DNA of 64,000 bases from Mesonia aestuariivivens. Its GTDB lineage: Bacteria > Bacteroidota > Bacteroidia > Flavobacteriales > Flavobacteriaceae. The stretch is taken from positions 124,001 through 188,000 of the forward strand of contig NZ_JAHWDF010000003.1 of the NCBI RefSeq assembly GCF_019311235.1. Direction: 5' to 3'. Shown one piece after another: positions 16,306 to 25,372 of the stretch. The number at the start of each line of letters is the position of its first letter. The stretch's first letter is position 1. The notes beneath the pieces were generated by a model. That model did no database searches, was not told the origin of the DNA, and saw only the letters and a list, made by a program, of their open reading frames with translations. The translations under genes and the position numbers were made by a program.

Positions 16306-17493
16306 ATGCAAAAACAACTTTCTGAAAGAATTAATAAATTAGAAACTTCTGCAACATTGGCGATGGCTGCTAAAGCCAGAGAATTAAAAGCAGAAGGCAA
16401 AAATATTATTGGATTAAGTTTGGGAGAACCAGACTTCAACACTCCAGATTTCATTAAAGAAGCTGCGATACAAGCAATTAATGATAATTATAATTCTTAC
16501 ACTCCGGTAGATGGATATGCGGAATTGAAAGAAGCCGTTATTGAAAAATTTAAAAGAGATAATAACCTAACCTACGATGCTTCTCAAATTGTAGTTTCTA
16601 CAGGAGCAAAACAATCGTTAGCTAATGTAGCGATGGTGATGTTAAATGCAGGAGATGAAGTTATTTTGCCTTGCCCATATTGGGTAAGTTATAAAGACAT
16701 TGTAAAAATTGCTGAAGGAATTCCGGTAGAAGTAAAAACTTCTATCGAGAATGATTTTAAAATGACCCCTAATCAGTTAGAAGCTGCAATCACTCCAAAA
16801 ACAAAAATGCTTTGGTTTAGTTCTCCTTGTAACCCGAGCGGTTCTCTTTACAGTAAAGAAGAATTAAGAGCTTTAGCCGATGTTTTACAAAAGCATCCTC
16901 AAATTATTGTGGTAAGTGATGAAATTTACGAACATATAAATTTTGTTGAAGGCCACGCCTCTATGGCTGAGTTTGAAGATATGTACGATCGTACCGTTAC
17001 CGTAAATGGTGTCTCTAAAGCATTTGCTATGACAGGATGGAGAATTGGTTATATTGGCGCTCCTTCTTACATTGCTAGAGCTTGTAACAAAATACAAGGT
17101 CAAATTACGAGTGGTGCAAATTGTATAGCACAACGCGCTACCATTACTGCGTTAAAAGCTCCAGTAAGCAAAATTAAATACATGATTGATAAGTTTAAAG
17201 AACGACGCACGTTAATCTTAGACTTGTTAAGTGAAGTTGAAGGATTTAAATGCAACCAACCTGAAGGTGCGTTTTACGTTTTCCCAAATGTTTCTGCTTT
17301 ATTTGGTAAAACATTTAAAGGAACAAAAATTGAAAACGCCACCGATCTTTCCATGTATTTATTGGAAGAAGCTCAGGTTGCTACAGTAACTGGCGAAGCT
17401 TTTGGCAACCCTGATTGTATTAGAATTTCTTATGCTGCAAGCGAAGAAAATATTAAAAATGCTATTGCTCAAATTAAAGAAGCTTTAAGTTAA
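16306..17493 (+). CDS. Class I pyridoxal-phosphate aminotransferase, aspartate type
   Basis: 395 residues. The protein fits the Ib aspartate aminotransferase group: LSLGEPDFNTPDFIKEAA near the start, YTPVDGYAELKEAV, the substrate-loop SSPCNPSG, VSDEIYEH, and the PLP lysine in VNGVSKAFAMTGWRIGY. The conserved Arg in CIRISYA near the C-terminus binds the substrate carboxylate. Aspartate or a related amino acid is the likely amino donor; the exact specificity is not readable. It converges on trkH across a terminator. Confidence 0.93.
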   Translation: MQKQLSERINKLETSATLAMAAKARELKAEGKNIIGLSLGEPDFNTPDFIKEAAIQAINDNYNSYTPVDGYAELKEAVIEKFKRDNNLTYDASQIVVSTGAKQSLANVAMVMLNAGDEVILPCPYWVSYKDIVKIAEGIPVEVKTSIENDFKMTPNQLEAAITPKTKMLWFSSPCNPSGSLYSKEELRALADVLQKHPQIIVVSDEIYEHINFVEGHASMAEFEDMYDRTVTVNGVSKAFAMTGWRIGYIGAPSYIARACNKIQGQITSGANCIAQRATITALKAPVSKIKYMIDKFKERRTLILDLLSEVEGFKCNQPEGAFYVFPNVSALFGKTFKGTKIENATDLSMYLLEEAQVATVTGEAFGNPDCIRISYAASEENIKNAIAQIKEALS

Positions 17494-17517
17494 AAATAAC
17501 ACATTATAATATTATTA

Positions 17518-17550
17518 AAAAAAGCCTTATTAAATTGATAAGGCTTTTTT
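17518..17550. terminator. Terminator between the aminotransferase gene and trkH
   Basis: Stem AAAAAAGCCTTAT with its complement around a 7-base loop. A and T runs on either side suit both convergent genes. Confidence 0.88.
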
Positions 17551-17574
17551 GTTAAGATATTTTTCAAGTTTTAT

Positions 17575-19071
17575 TTATCTATTTCTCCAAAAGAAAGGCG
17601 TTAAAATAATAAGTACTGTAAACAGTTCTAACCTTCCAATAAGCATTAAAAATGAACACCACCATTTACCAGGAGATGGTAAAGCATCAAAGTTATTCAC
17701 CGGACTTAAAGCACCAAATGCTGGACCAATATTTCCTAAAGAAGAAGCCGCACCACCAATGGATGTAGGAAAATCTAAACCTAACGAAGCCAAACCTATA
17801 GCACCTATAATAAAAGCCAACATATATAAAATAAAAAAGCCCAAAATATTAAATACAATTTCACCCTTAATACTCTTACCGTTATAACGTACTGGTAAAA
17901 TAGCATTGGGATGCAGTGTTCTTTTAAATTCTGTAATCCCGTTACGAATCATAATAATATGCCGCACGACTTTCACACCACCCGCAGTAGATCCTGCTGA
18001 CCCCCCCAAGAAAAACATCCCGAAGAAAAAAATTGTCAGAAAAGGAGTCCATAAACTAAAATCTGCTGAAACAAAACCTGTGGTTGTAATTACCGTTAAT
18101 ACTGAAAATAAAGCATGACGAAAAGCACTTTCTGCCTCTCCCCAAACCATAGGGTGAGCAATTGAAGAAACTCCTACATCTGCGTTATAATAAATAAGTA
18201 AAGCAGCGATAGCGGTAAAGCCAAATACAAAAATACAATACCATTTAAACTCTTCATCTCTTAATACGCGCTGAACTTTACCTTTAAAACTGAAATAACT
18301 TAATACAAAATTTGTTCCTGCTAAAAACATAAACAATATTAAGATGTATTGAATCATAGGCTGATCATTCCAATAAGCTGCACTTGCATTTTTTGTAGAA
18401 AAACCACCTGTAGATAAAGTACTTAAGGAATGATTAATAGCGTCAAAGAAACTCATACCAGCTACTTTCAGCAAAATAGTTTCTGCAAAAGTATAGCCTA
18501 CATAAATAAACCAAAGCCGTTTAGCCGTATCTCTAATTCTTGGTTTCAACTTATCTGCACTAGGTCCGGGAGCTTCAGCTGCAAATAGCTGCATACCACC
18601 AATTCCTAAAAGTGGTAAAATGGCAACGGCAAGAACAATAATTCCCATACCGCCAATCCAATGGGTAAGACTACGCCAAAAAAGAATTCCTTTTGGCACT
18701 ACTTCAATATCATTTAATATAGTTGCTCCAGTGGTGGTGTAACCAGACATGGTTTCAAAAAAAGCATTAGTTACCGTTGGTATAGCTTCAGAAAAAAGAT
18801 AAGGCAGCATACCGCTTAAAGTCATAAAAACCCAACCGAAAGTTACAATAATATAACCTTCACGTTTTTTCATTTCTTTACGATGATGACGTGTAAAAAA
18901 CATTAATGCCATTCCTGCTAACATCGTGGTAACAGCAGCTCCCAAAATTTGAACAGTTACACCATCTGCAAAATACCAACTCACCAAACACGCTATAACC
19001 ATAAACCCACCGTTGCAAACCAACAGTAGCCCCATAATATGCAAAATAATTTTGTAGTTAAGTTTTGGCAT
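17575..19071 (-). CDS. trkH: Trk potassium uptake membrane subunit
   Basis: 498 residues with about ten membrane helices. Selectivity-filter-like loops are visible: GYTTTGATI, LSTGGFSTKN, TTTGFVSADF and SSLGNIGPAFG, with SAGSTAGGVKVVR in between. TrkH forms the K+ path and works with the cytoplasmic RCK protein TrkA. The start codon overlaps the trkA stop by one base (TAATG), so both are made from one message in the order trkA-trkH. Confidence 0.95.
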   Translation of the reverse strand: MPKLNYKIILHIMGLLLVCNGGFMVIACLVSWYFADGVTVQILGAAVTTMLAGMALMFFTRHHRKEMKKREGYIIVTFGWVFMTLSGMLPYLFSEAIPTVTNAFFETMSGYTTTGATILNDIEVVPKGILFWRSLTHWIGGMGIIVLAVAILPLLGIGGMQLFAAEAPGPSADKLKPRIRDTAKRLWFIYVGYTFAETILLKVAGMSFFDAINHSLSTLSTGGFSTKNASAAYWNDQPMIQYILILFMFLAGTNFVLSYFSFKGKVQRVLRDEEFKWYCIFVFGFTAIAALLIYYNADVGVSSIAHPMVWGEAESAFRHALFSVLTVITTTGFVSADFSLWTPFLTIFFFGMFFLGGSAGSTAGGVKVVRHIIMIRNGITEFKRTLHPNAILPVRYNGKSIKGEIVFNILGFFILYMLAFIIGAIGLASLGLDFPTSIGGAASSLGNIGPAFGALSPVNNFDALPSPGKWWCSFLMLIGRLELFTVLIILTPFFWRNR

Positions 19072-20420
19072 TATAAGAAGAGGTTTTCTACTTTCTTAAT
19101 AGATCTTGGCAAACAACAAACCACTACTCGATCACCTTCAAGAATTTTGAAATTCCCTAAAGCGATGAGACCTTCTCCGTCTCTAACAACTCCACCTATA
19201 ATTGCAGAACGAGGCAAGTCTATATCTATAATTTTTTTATTACAAACTTTAGAGGATGAATTAACAATAAACTCTAATAATTCGGCATTCATATTATTCA
19301 GTTTGGTCATGGCTACGACCTCTCCTTTTCTTACATACCTAAAAATATTGTTTGCTGCTAAGAGTTTTTTATTGATTAAAGTATTTATACCGATAGAATG
19401 ACTTAGTTGAAAATAGTCCATATTTTCTACCAAAGCAATTGTTTTTCTAACGGTTTTAGATTTTGCCACCAAAGAAGACATAATATTGGTTTCAGAATTA
19501 CCGGTTAAAGCAATAAAAGCATCCATATCATGAATATTTTCTTCTTCCATTAATTCTACATTACGACCGTCTCCGCTAATTACTAACACTTTCGGTAATT
19601 CATCGGCAAGTTCAAAGGCTTTTTCTCTATCATTTTCAATAAGTTTCACATTAAATTTTGCTTCACTTAAATCTTTAGCGGTTCTTCTTCCTATTTTACT
19701 TCCGCCTAAAATCATGATATTTTTAATATCTTGTTTTACTTTGCCAGTAAGTTTAAAAAGCTCTTCTACACCGTCTGGAGTAGTAATAAAATACACCTGA
19801 TCTCCTTCTCTAAATTGAGTATCTCCACGGGGTATTAACGTGTATTGAGTACTAAAACGCTGAATAGCAATAGGCACAAAATGTAATTCAGGAAAAATCT
19901 CTGCGGCTTGCTTCACACTTTTCCTAACAAAAGATGCATTATTAGATAGTTTAAAACCTACCATCGTTAACGCTCCATCTTCAAATTCAAAAGTATCGTT
20001 AAAAGCAGACTGATCTAAAAGTAGTTTTATTTCTTTTGCTGCCAGCGCTTCGGGAGAAATTAACTCATCTATACCAAAACGTTTAAATCCTATTTCATCT
20101 TTATTTTCTAAAAATTCGGTATTAGAAATTCTAGCCACCGTACGCTTGGCGCCTAATTGTTTGGCTAACACACAAACCGTAATGTTAGTAGTTTCACTAG
20201 AAGTTACACTTATAAGTAGATCTACACCATTTATTTGAGCATCATTCAAAATTTTAATGGAAGTAGCGTCACCTTTAACGGTTCTAATATCCAGATGCGT
20301 ATCTGCATATTCTAACCTGTTTTTATCGTTATCTATTAAGGTAATATCTTGAGATTCAAAAGAAAGCAATTTTGCTAAATGAAAACCCACTTCTCCTGCT
20401 CCCGCAATAATTATTTTCAT
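19071..20420 (-). CDS. trkA: Trk system regulatory subunit TrkA
   Basis: 449 residues from the ATG at 20420 (MKIIIAGAGEVGFHLA). A longer frame opens at a TTG at 20448-20450, but those bases are the end of the promoter -7 box. Two RCK-N Rossmann domains (GAGEVG near 7-12 and a second one with MILGGSKIGRRTA near 230) each precede a TrkA-C domain. The protein binds NAD(H)/ATP-type ligands and gates TrkH. It is divergent from menG. Confidence 0.95.
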   Translation of the reverse strand: MKIIIAGAGEVGFHLAKLLSFESQDITLIDNDKNRLEYADTHLDIRTVKGDATSIKILNDAQINGVDLLISVTSSETTNITVCVLAKQLGAKRTVARISNTEFLENKDEIGFKRFGIDELISPEALAAKEIKLLLDQSAFNDTFEFEDGALTMVGFKLSNNASFVRKSVKQAAEIFPELHFVPIAIQRFSTQYTLIPRGDTQFREGDQVYFITTPDGVEELFKLTGKVKQDIKNIMILGGSKIGRRTAKDLSEAKFNVKLIENDREKAFELADELPKVLVISGDGRNVELMEEENIHDMDAFIALTGNSETNIMSSLVAKSKTVRKTIALVENMDYFQLSHSIGINTLINKKLLAANNIFRYVRKGEVVAMTKLNNMNAELLEFIVNSSSKVCNKKIIDIDLPRSAIIGGVVRDGEGLIALGNFKILEGDRVVVCCLPRSIKKVENLFL

Positions 20421-20447
20421 ATAAAGATGAACTATTTGACAAAGGAA

Positions 20448-20455
20448 CAAAGATA
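20448..20455 (-). promoter_or_regulatory. -7 box TATCTTTG of trkA-trkH
   Basis: Exact TAnnTTTG match, 27 bp upstream of the trkA ATG. The closing TTG is the false start of the longer trkA frame. Confidence 0.65.
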
Positions 20456-20532
20456 GGTTATTTTATAAATATGAAGTAAAAGCTTCTACTGCAATTTTTT
20501 AAATGATAAAGCTAAATCTACTACATAAACCT

Positions 20533-20540
20533 TATCTTTG
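20533..20540 (+). promoter_or_regulatory. -7 box TATCTTTG of menG-porT
   Basis: Exact TAnnTTTG match, 14 bp before the menG ATG at 20555. It is divergent from the trkA box about 80 bp away. Confidence 0.65.
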
Positions 20541-20554
20541 TAGAAATTTTTGCT

Positions 20555-21283
20555 ATGTCTAAAAACGTTACTCCGTATAAAGATTCTAAGCTTACTAAGA
20601 AAAAGCAGGTAGAACAGATGTTTGATAATATTTCTGAAAATTACGATGGTCTAAACCGAGTAATTTCTTTTGGTATTGATACTTCTTGGAGAAAAAAAGT
20701 AATTAAATTAATAAGTGACACTCAACCTAAAAATGCATTAGACATTGCTACAGGAACTGGTGATTTAGCCATTAGCATGGCACAAAATGGCATCCCTAAT
20801 GTAGTAGGTTTAGACCTTTCTGAAGGTATGCTGAATGTAGGAAGAAAAAAAATTGAAGAATCTTCTCTTTCTGAAAAAATTAAAATGATTCAGGGAGATT
20901 CTGAAAATTTACCTTTTGAAGATAATAGTTTTGATGCCATTACCGTAGCTTTTGGAGTAAGAAATTTTGAAACTTTAGAAAACGGATTAAAAGAAATTTT
21001 TAGAGTATTAAAACCCGGAGGTATTTTTGTAGTTTTAGAAACGTCTGTCCCTACAAAATTTCCTTTTAAACAGGGCTATAATTTTCATTGCAAGTATATT
21101 TTACCAACCATCGGAAAAGTGTTTTCTAAAGACAAAGTTGCCTATAAATATTTAAGCGATAGCGCTGCAGTTTTTCCTTATGGCGAAAAGTTCAACAATA
21201 TTTTAAAGAAAATTGGGTTTACTAATACAAAAGATAAGCCTCAAACTTTTGGTGTGGCCACCATTTATACGGCTTCAAAATAA
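20555..21283 (+). CDS. menG: Demethylmenaquinone methyltransferase
   Basis: 242 residues of the UbiE/MenG family. It adds the final methyl group of menaquinone, the quinone that the Nqr complex in this window would reduce. Motifs: MFDNISENYDGLNRVISFGID, the SAM loop ALDIATGTGDLAI, GLDLSEGML, and the later AVAFGVRNF-like segment AITVAFGVRNFE. It is followed after 4 bp by porT, a neighbour pair I recall from other members of the phylum. Confidence 0.95.
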   Translation: MSKNVTPYKDSKLTKKKQVEQMFDNISENYDGLNRVISFGIDTSWRKKVIKLISDTQPKNALDIATGTGDLAISMAQNGIPNVVGLDLSEGMLNVGRKKIEESSLSEKIKMIQGDSENLPFEDNSFDAITVAFGVRNFETLENGLKEIFRVLKPGGIFVVLETSVPTKFPFKQGYNFHCKYILPTIGKVFSKDKVAYKYLSDSAAVFPYGEKFNNILKKIGFTNTKDKPQTFGVATIYTASK

Positions 21284-21287
21284 TTGT

Positions 21288-21980
21288 ATGAAGAGAATAA
21301 TTATAATATTCATTTTATTTATAAGCTTTCAACACGTTAACGCACAACTTTTCTCAAAAGAAAAAATAAGAAATCTTGAAAATTTCGATAAACAAAGGTT
21401 GTCTTGGGGTTATTACTTAGGCTTTAATTCTTATGACTTTAAATTTGACTATAAAGAGCACCCTTCTAATGATGTTTTAGTTCAAAAAAATATAGGCTTA
21501 AATATTGGACTTGTTGGAAGCCTAAGAATCAATGATTATTTTGACATTAGATTAGAACCAGGTGTGGTTTTTGCTAATAGAAATTTAACTTTTCCAGGTA
21601 TTGCTGAAGATAATTTAAGAGAAGTAAAATCTACTTATGTTCATATTCCTTTATTATTAAAATTTTCTACCAAACGAATCAATAATTTTAAACCTTTTAT
21701 TGTAGGTGGGGTTTCTACTTCATTTAACCTTTCTAGCAATCAAGATAATCCCGACGATAATAGTGCTGGTGAATTTAGAATGATGAAGAACACTTACTAT
21801 TATGAAGTTGGTTTCGGTATAGATTTGTATTTATTATTCTTTAAATTTTCACCTTCTATTCGAGGAGTTTTTGCTATGAATGATGAATTAAAACCAGATA
21901 ACGCTCTTAATAGTCCTTATACTGGTAATATCGAAAAGATGTCTACAAGAGGTGTTTTTATTAATTTAACTTTTCAATAG
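21288..21980 (+). CDS. porT: PorT-like outer membrane beta-barrel, type IX secretion/gliding
   Basis: 230 residues from the ATG at 21288, which opens a clear signal peptide (MKRIIIIFILFISFQHVNAQ). The upstream in-frame start at 21213 would put 25 residues inside menG ahead of the signal and was rejected. The rest is an alternating-strand barrel of the PorT type (GYYLGFNSYDFKFDY, GLVGSLRINDYFDIRLEPG, YEVGFGIDLYLLFFKFSPSIRGVF). PorT (SprT) is needed for type IX secretion. The family assignment is strengthened by the position directly after menG. Confidence 0.85.
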   Translation: MKRIIIIFILFISFQHVNAQLFSKEKIRNLENFDKQRLSWGYYLGFNSYDFKFDYKEHPSNDVLVQKNIGLNIGLVGSLRINDYFDIRLEPGVVFANRNLTFPGIAEDNLREVKSTYVHIPLLLKFSTKRINNFKPFIVGGVSTSFNLSSNQDNPDDNSAGEFRMMKNTYYYEVGFGIDLYLLFFKFSPSIRGVFAMNDELKPDNALNSPYTGNIEKMSTRGVFINLTFQ

Positions 21981-21991
21981 AAATGACTTAA

Positions 21992-22714
21992 TTACCTACG
22001 TTTAAATTCACTTAGCAAAATTGAAGTTGCCATAGCAACATTTAAACTCTCGGTGTTTTTAACTGCTCCAAACTGAGGAATGGCTATTTTGCGATTGGTT
22101 ATTTTTTCAATCTCACTAGAAATCCCGTTAGCTTCATTTCCTAATACTAAAATTCCTTCTCTATCTAAACTAGAATTATATACATTTTCTCCTTCCATAA
22201 AAGTTCCATAAATAGGTAAATTTAATCTAGGGAGTTCTTCGGCTAAATCTGTATAAATCACTTCTACTCTAGCGATAGAACCCATAGTTGCTTGTATTAC
22301 TTTTTCATTATAACAGTCTACGGTATCTAATGAACATACGAGTTGTTTTACTCCAAACCAATCACAAAGTCTAATAATTGTTCCTAAATTACCAGGATCT
22401 CTCACCCCATCTAACGCTACTATAAAATTCTCTATTATTCTTGGTTTTTTCTGCGGAATTTTAAACAAAGCCAATGCAGTTTGCGGAGTAGATAGCTTGG
22501 TAATTTTCTTTAACTCATTCGCTTCAAGAAGTTGCATTTTATTGTTCTGCGTAAAAAAAATATCGGTTTCAGAGAACAAACATTCCAACTCAAAATTAGA
22601 ATTCAAAAGTTCTTTTACCACTTTTATACCTTCTGCTACAAACAATCCATTTTTTTGTCTATATTTTTTTTGAGATAGGCTGTTTATTAACTTTATTTGG
22701 CCTTTGCTAAGCAT
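21992..22714 (-). CDS. SpoU/TrmH-family RNA 2'-O-methyltransferase
   Basis: 240 residues. The N-terminal part (KLINSLSQKKYRQKNGLFVAEG) is the substrate-binding domain seen in RlmB-type enzymes. The C-terminal SPOUT domain has ALDGVRDPGNLGTIIRLCDW, LGNEANGIS and IPQFGAVKNTESLNVAMATSI, the knot that binds SAM. It methylates a ribose in rRNA or tRNA; the exact base is not readable. Divergent from the TamA-like gene. Confidence 0.9.
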   Translation of the reverse strand: MLSKGQIKLINSLSQKKYRQKNGLFVAEGIKVVKELLNSNFELECLFSETDIFFTQNNKMQLLEANELKKITKLSTPQTALALFKIPQKKPRIIENFIVALDGVRDPGNLGTIIRLCDWFGVKQLVCSLDTVDCYNEKVIQATMGSIARVEVIYTDLAEELPRLNLPIYGTFMEGENVYNSSLDREGILVLGNEANGISSEIEKITNRKIAIPQFGAVKNTESLNVAMATSILLSEFKRR

Positions 22715-22723
22715 AAAATGACG

Positions 22724-22731
22724 TATTTTTG
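22724..22731 (+). promoter_or_regulatory. -7 box TATTTTTG for the TamA-like gene
   Basis: Exact TAnnTTTG match, 17 bp upstream of the TTG start at 22749. Because the TTG is downstream of the predicted transcript start, this TTG is probably a real start. Confidence 0.5.
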
Positions 22732-22748
22732 AAATTTAATTTTTTTAT

Positions 22749-25322
22749 TTGAAACCTTTCACCACAAAAATATCATTTATTCTTTTCACGCTGCTTATTA
22801 TTTCATGTAATGCAGTAAAAAAGGTGCCAGATGATGAACATTTGCTTACCGATAATAAAATTTTCGTGGATAGCATTGAGATTAATAAAAGACAAATTTA
22901 CGACCAGCTTTACCAAGAGCCTAATGTAAAATTACCTCTATTAGGATTGCCTTTAAAACTTCTTATTTACAATGCTGCCAACTCAAACCCAGATACCACA
23001 TTTTACGACTGGCTTCATAGAAAACCAAAACGAGAAAAAAGACTTATTAATTGGCTTTCAAAAAAACAGGTTGAAAAAGTAGGACAATCTTATGTTGGCT
23101 TTCATGAATTTTTGCAAGAAACCGGAGAAGCGCCTGTTATTCTAAATAAAGAAAAAACAGAACGTTCTGCCTCAAGATTAGAAGCTTGGTACTGGAATCA
23201 TGGTTGGTTTAATGCCAAGGCTGATTATAAAATTATTAAGAAAAAAAACAAAAGAGCAAAGGTTAATTATTTTATCACTCCAAACCAAGCCTATATTTTA
23301 GACTCTATCTCCAGAAGAATAGCTTCACCCCAAGCAGATTCTGTATATCAAAATCACAAAGAAGAGTCGCTAATTATTTCAGGAGAAAAATTTGAAACTA
23401 ATAAATTTAATGCAGAGCGAGAGCGAATCACATCTCTTTTTAGAAATAATGGTTTTTATCATTTTGAACAAGAATATATCAGTTTTGATGCAGACACAAT
23501 AAGCACTAATAACAAAGCTAATATTGAACTTGTAATTGCCAATCGTGAAATTAAAAAGGAAGACAGCACTTACACTGTTCCTTACCGCAAACATTACATT
23601 AGTGATGTGAACGTTTTTACAGATTATAATTACACCAACAAGAACAAATCAGTAACAGATTCTGCTAATTACAAAAAATATACACTCTATAGTTTTGACA
23701 AACTAAAATATAAGCCGAAAGCAGTAGTAGATGCTATTTTTATTAAAAAAGGAGAAGTTTATAAAGACAGAGACCGATCTCTTACTTATAAGAGAATGCA
23801 ACAATTAGGCATATTTAAATACCCAGATATTCAATACATGCCAGATCCTAGAGACTCTACAGGAACTCAATTAATTTCAAATATATTTTTAACGCCAAAA
23901 GAAAAGTTTGGAGTTGACTTTAATTTTGATGTTTCAAGAAGTAACATTCAAGACTTTGGGATTGGTTTTGGAGGTTCACTTTTAATTAGAAATATTTTTA
24001 GAGGCGCAGAAACTTTAGAAATTGGTGGCCGTGGGAGTGTAGGCTCTTCTAGAGATGCCGCTAAAAGTGAAGATAATTTTTTTAATATTTCAGAAATTGG
24101 AGCAGATGTAAAATTATCATTTCCTAAAATTGCATTTCCTATCAACACAAGTGGAATAATCCCAAAATACATGTTTCCCTTTACCACCATTAGCGCAGGG
24201 ATAAGTACACAGCAAAATATAGGTTTAGACAAAAGAAATCTTACTGGTAAATTTAATTATCGGTGGTACCCTAATGAAGAGCTAACACACAAACTAGATT
24301 TAATAGATTTACAGTATGTTAGAAACCTAAACAGAGGAAATTATTTTAACGTTTATCGAAATTCTTATAATAGATTAAACACTATTGCTCAAGATAATTT
24401 TAACCAAATTGATCCCACTTATTTCTATGAAGATGCCAGTATTAGTGATGATAATTTACCTAACTTAAAAATACCCGAAGGCACACAAGCTTTTATAAAT
24501 GAAGTAAACAATAATAACTATAATTTATCTTCAGAAGAAAATCGCATTACTCGTAATATAATTGAACGAAGAGACAGGTTAACACAAAATAACCTCATTT
24601 TGGCTTCAAATTTCAGTTATATTAAAAATACAAGAGAAAATATTTATGATCAAGAATTCACACAGTTTAGATTTAGGGTTGAAGCTGCGGGAAACTCTCT
24701 TTACCTTCTAGCTTCTTTATCAAATTTAAATAAAAACTCTAACGGTAATTATAATGTATCTAATGTAGAATTTTCTCAATATGGCAAAGTTGAAACCGAC
24801 TTCATTAAACATTGGGACCTAGGCCAACAAAATATCTTTGCTATTAGAGCTTTAGGAGGCGTTGCCATTCCATATCTAAACTCTAAGGATATCCCTTTTG
24901 CGAGAAGTTTTTTTGCAGGCGGAGCAAACGACAATAGAGGTTGGCAAGCTTACGATTTAGGCCCAGGAAGCTCTGGAGGCATAAATGAATTTAATGAAGC
25001 AAACATGAAAATAACGCTAAATGCCGAATATAGATTTAATCTTTTCGGACAATTAAATAGCGCTTTATTTATAGATGCAGGAAATATTTGGAACACACTA
25101 GACAATGTTGAAGACGAACGTATGACCTTTACTAAATTTTCAGATTTAAAAAAAATTGCCGTAAGCTCTGGTGTAGGATTAAGGTATGATTTAAGCTTTT
25201 TTGTAATTAGATTAGATTTAGGTTTTAAAACATACAACCCTGCGTTTGACAAACAAAAATGGTTTCAACAATACAACTTTTCAAATGCAGTTTATAATGT
25301 TGGAATTAATTATCCCTTCTAA
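22749..25322 (+). CDS. TamA/BamA-family outer membrane protein, lipoprotein form
   Basis: 857 residues starting at TTG. No nearby ATG exists, and the TTG opens a good lipoprotein signal with lipobox IISC (Cys20). The N-terminal half contains POTRA-like repeats (for example YISDVNVFTDYNY and FDKLKYKPKAVVDAIFIKKGEVY). The C-terminal half is the Omp85 barrel with the family motif around SFFAGGANDNRGWQAYDLGPG. Such proteins help insert or move proteins across the outer membrane. Lipid-anchored TamA-like proteins are, to my knowledge, common in this phylum. It has its own promoter and precedes fbaA by about 50 bp. Confidence 0.9.
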   Translation: MKPFTTKISFILFTLLIISCNAVKKVPDDEHLLTDNKIFVDSIEINKRQIYDQLYQEPNVKLPLLGLPLKLLIYNAANSNPDTTFYDWLHRKPKREKRLINWLSKKQVEKVGQSYVGFHEFLQETGEAPVILNKEKTERSASRLEAWYWNHGWFNAKADYKIIKKKNKRAKVNYFITPNQAYILDSISRRIASPQADSVYQNHKEESLIISGEKFETNKFNAERERITSLFRNNGFYHFEQEYISFDADTISTNNKANIELVIANREIKKEDSTYTVPYRKHYISDVNVFTDYNYTNKNKSVTDSANYKKYTLYSFDKLKYKPKAVVDAIFIKKGEVYKDRDRSLTYKRMQQLGIFKYPDIQYMPDPRDSTGTQLISNIFLTPKEKFGVDFNFDVSRSNIQDFGIGFGGSLLIRNIFRGAETLEIGGRGSVGSSRDAAKSEDNFFNISEIGADVKLSFPKIAFPINTSGIIPKYMFPFTTISAGISTQQNIGLDKRNLTGKFNYRWYPNEELTHKLDLIDLQYVRNLNRGNYFNVYRNSYNRLNTIAQDNFNQIDPTYFYEDASISDDNLPNLKIPEGTQAFINEVNNNNYNLSSEENRITRNIIERRDRLTQNNLILASNFSYIKNTRENIYDQEFTQFRFRVEAAGNSLYLLASLSNLNKNSNGNYNVSNVEFSQYGKVETDFIKHWDLGQQNIFAIRALGGVAIPYLNSKDIPFARSFFAGGANDNRGWQAYDLGPGSSGGINEFNEANMKITLNAEYRFNLFGQLNSALFIDAGNIWNTLDNVEDERMTFTKFSDLKKIAVSSGVGLRYDLSFFVIRLDLGFKTYNPAFDKQKWFQQYNFSNAVYNVGINYPF

Positions 25323-25337
25323 CCCATTTTATTTTAT

Positions 25338-25345
25338 TAATTTTG
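25338..25345 (+). promoter_or_regulatory. -7 box TAATTTTG for fbaA
   Basis: Exact TAnnTTTG match, 27 bp before the fbaA ATG at 25373. Confidence 0.6.
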
Positions 25346-25372
25346 TAAATCGTTTAATTTAAAAACTTATTC

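Noticed and set aside
17549-18118. Plus-strand open frames within 17549-17887 and 17906-18118
   Set aside because: They lie antisense to trkH, whose membrane motifs are unambiguous, and their translations have no family resemblance.
21213-21287. Upstream start for the PorT-like gene
   Set aside because: It would place 25 residues inside menG and ahead of a normal signal peptide; the ATG at 21288 fits better.
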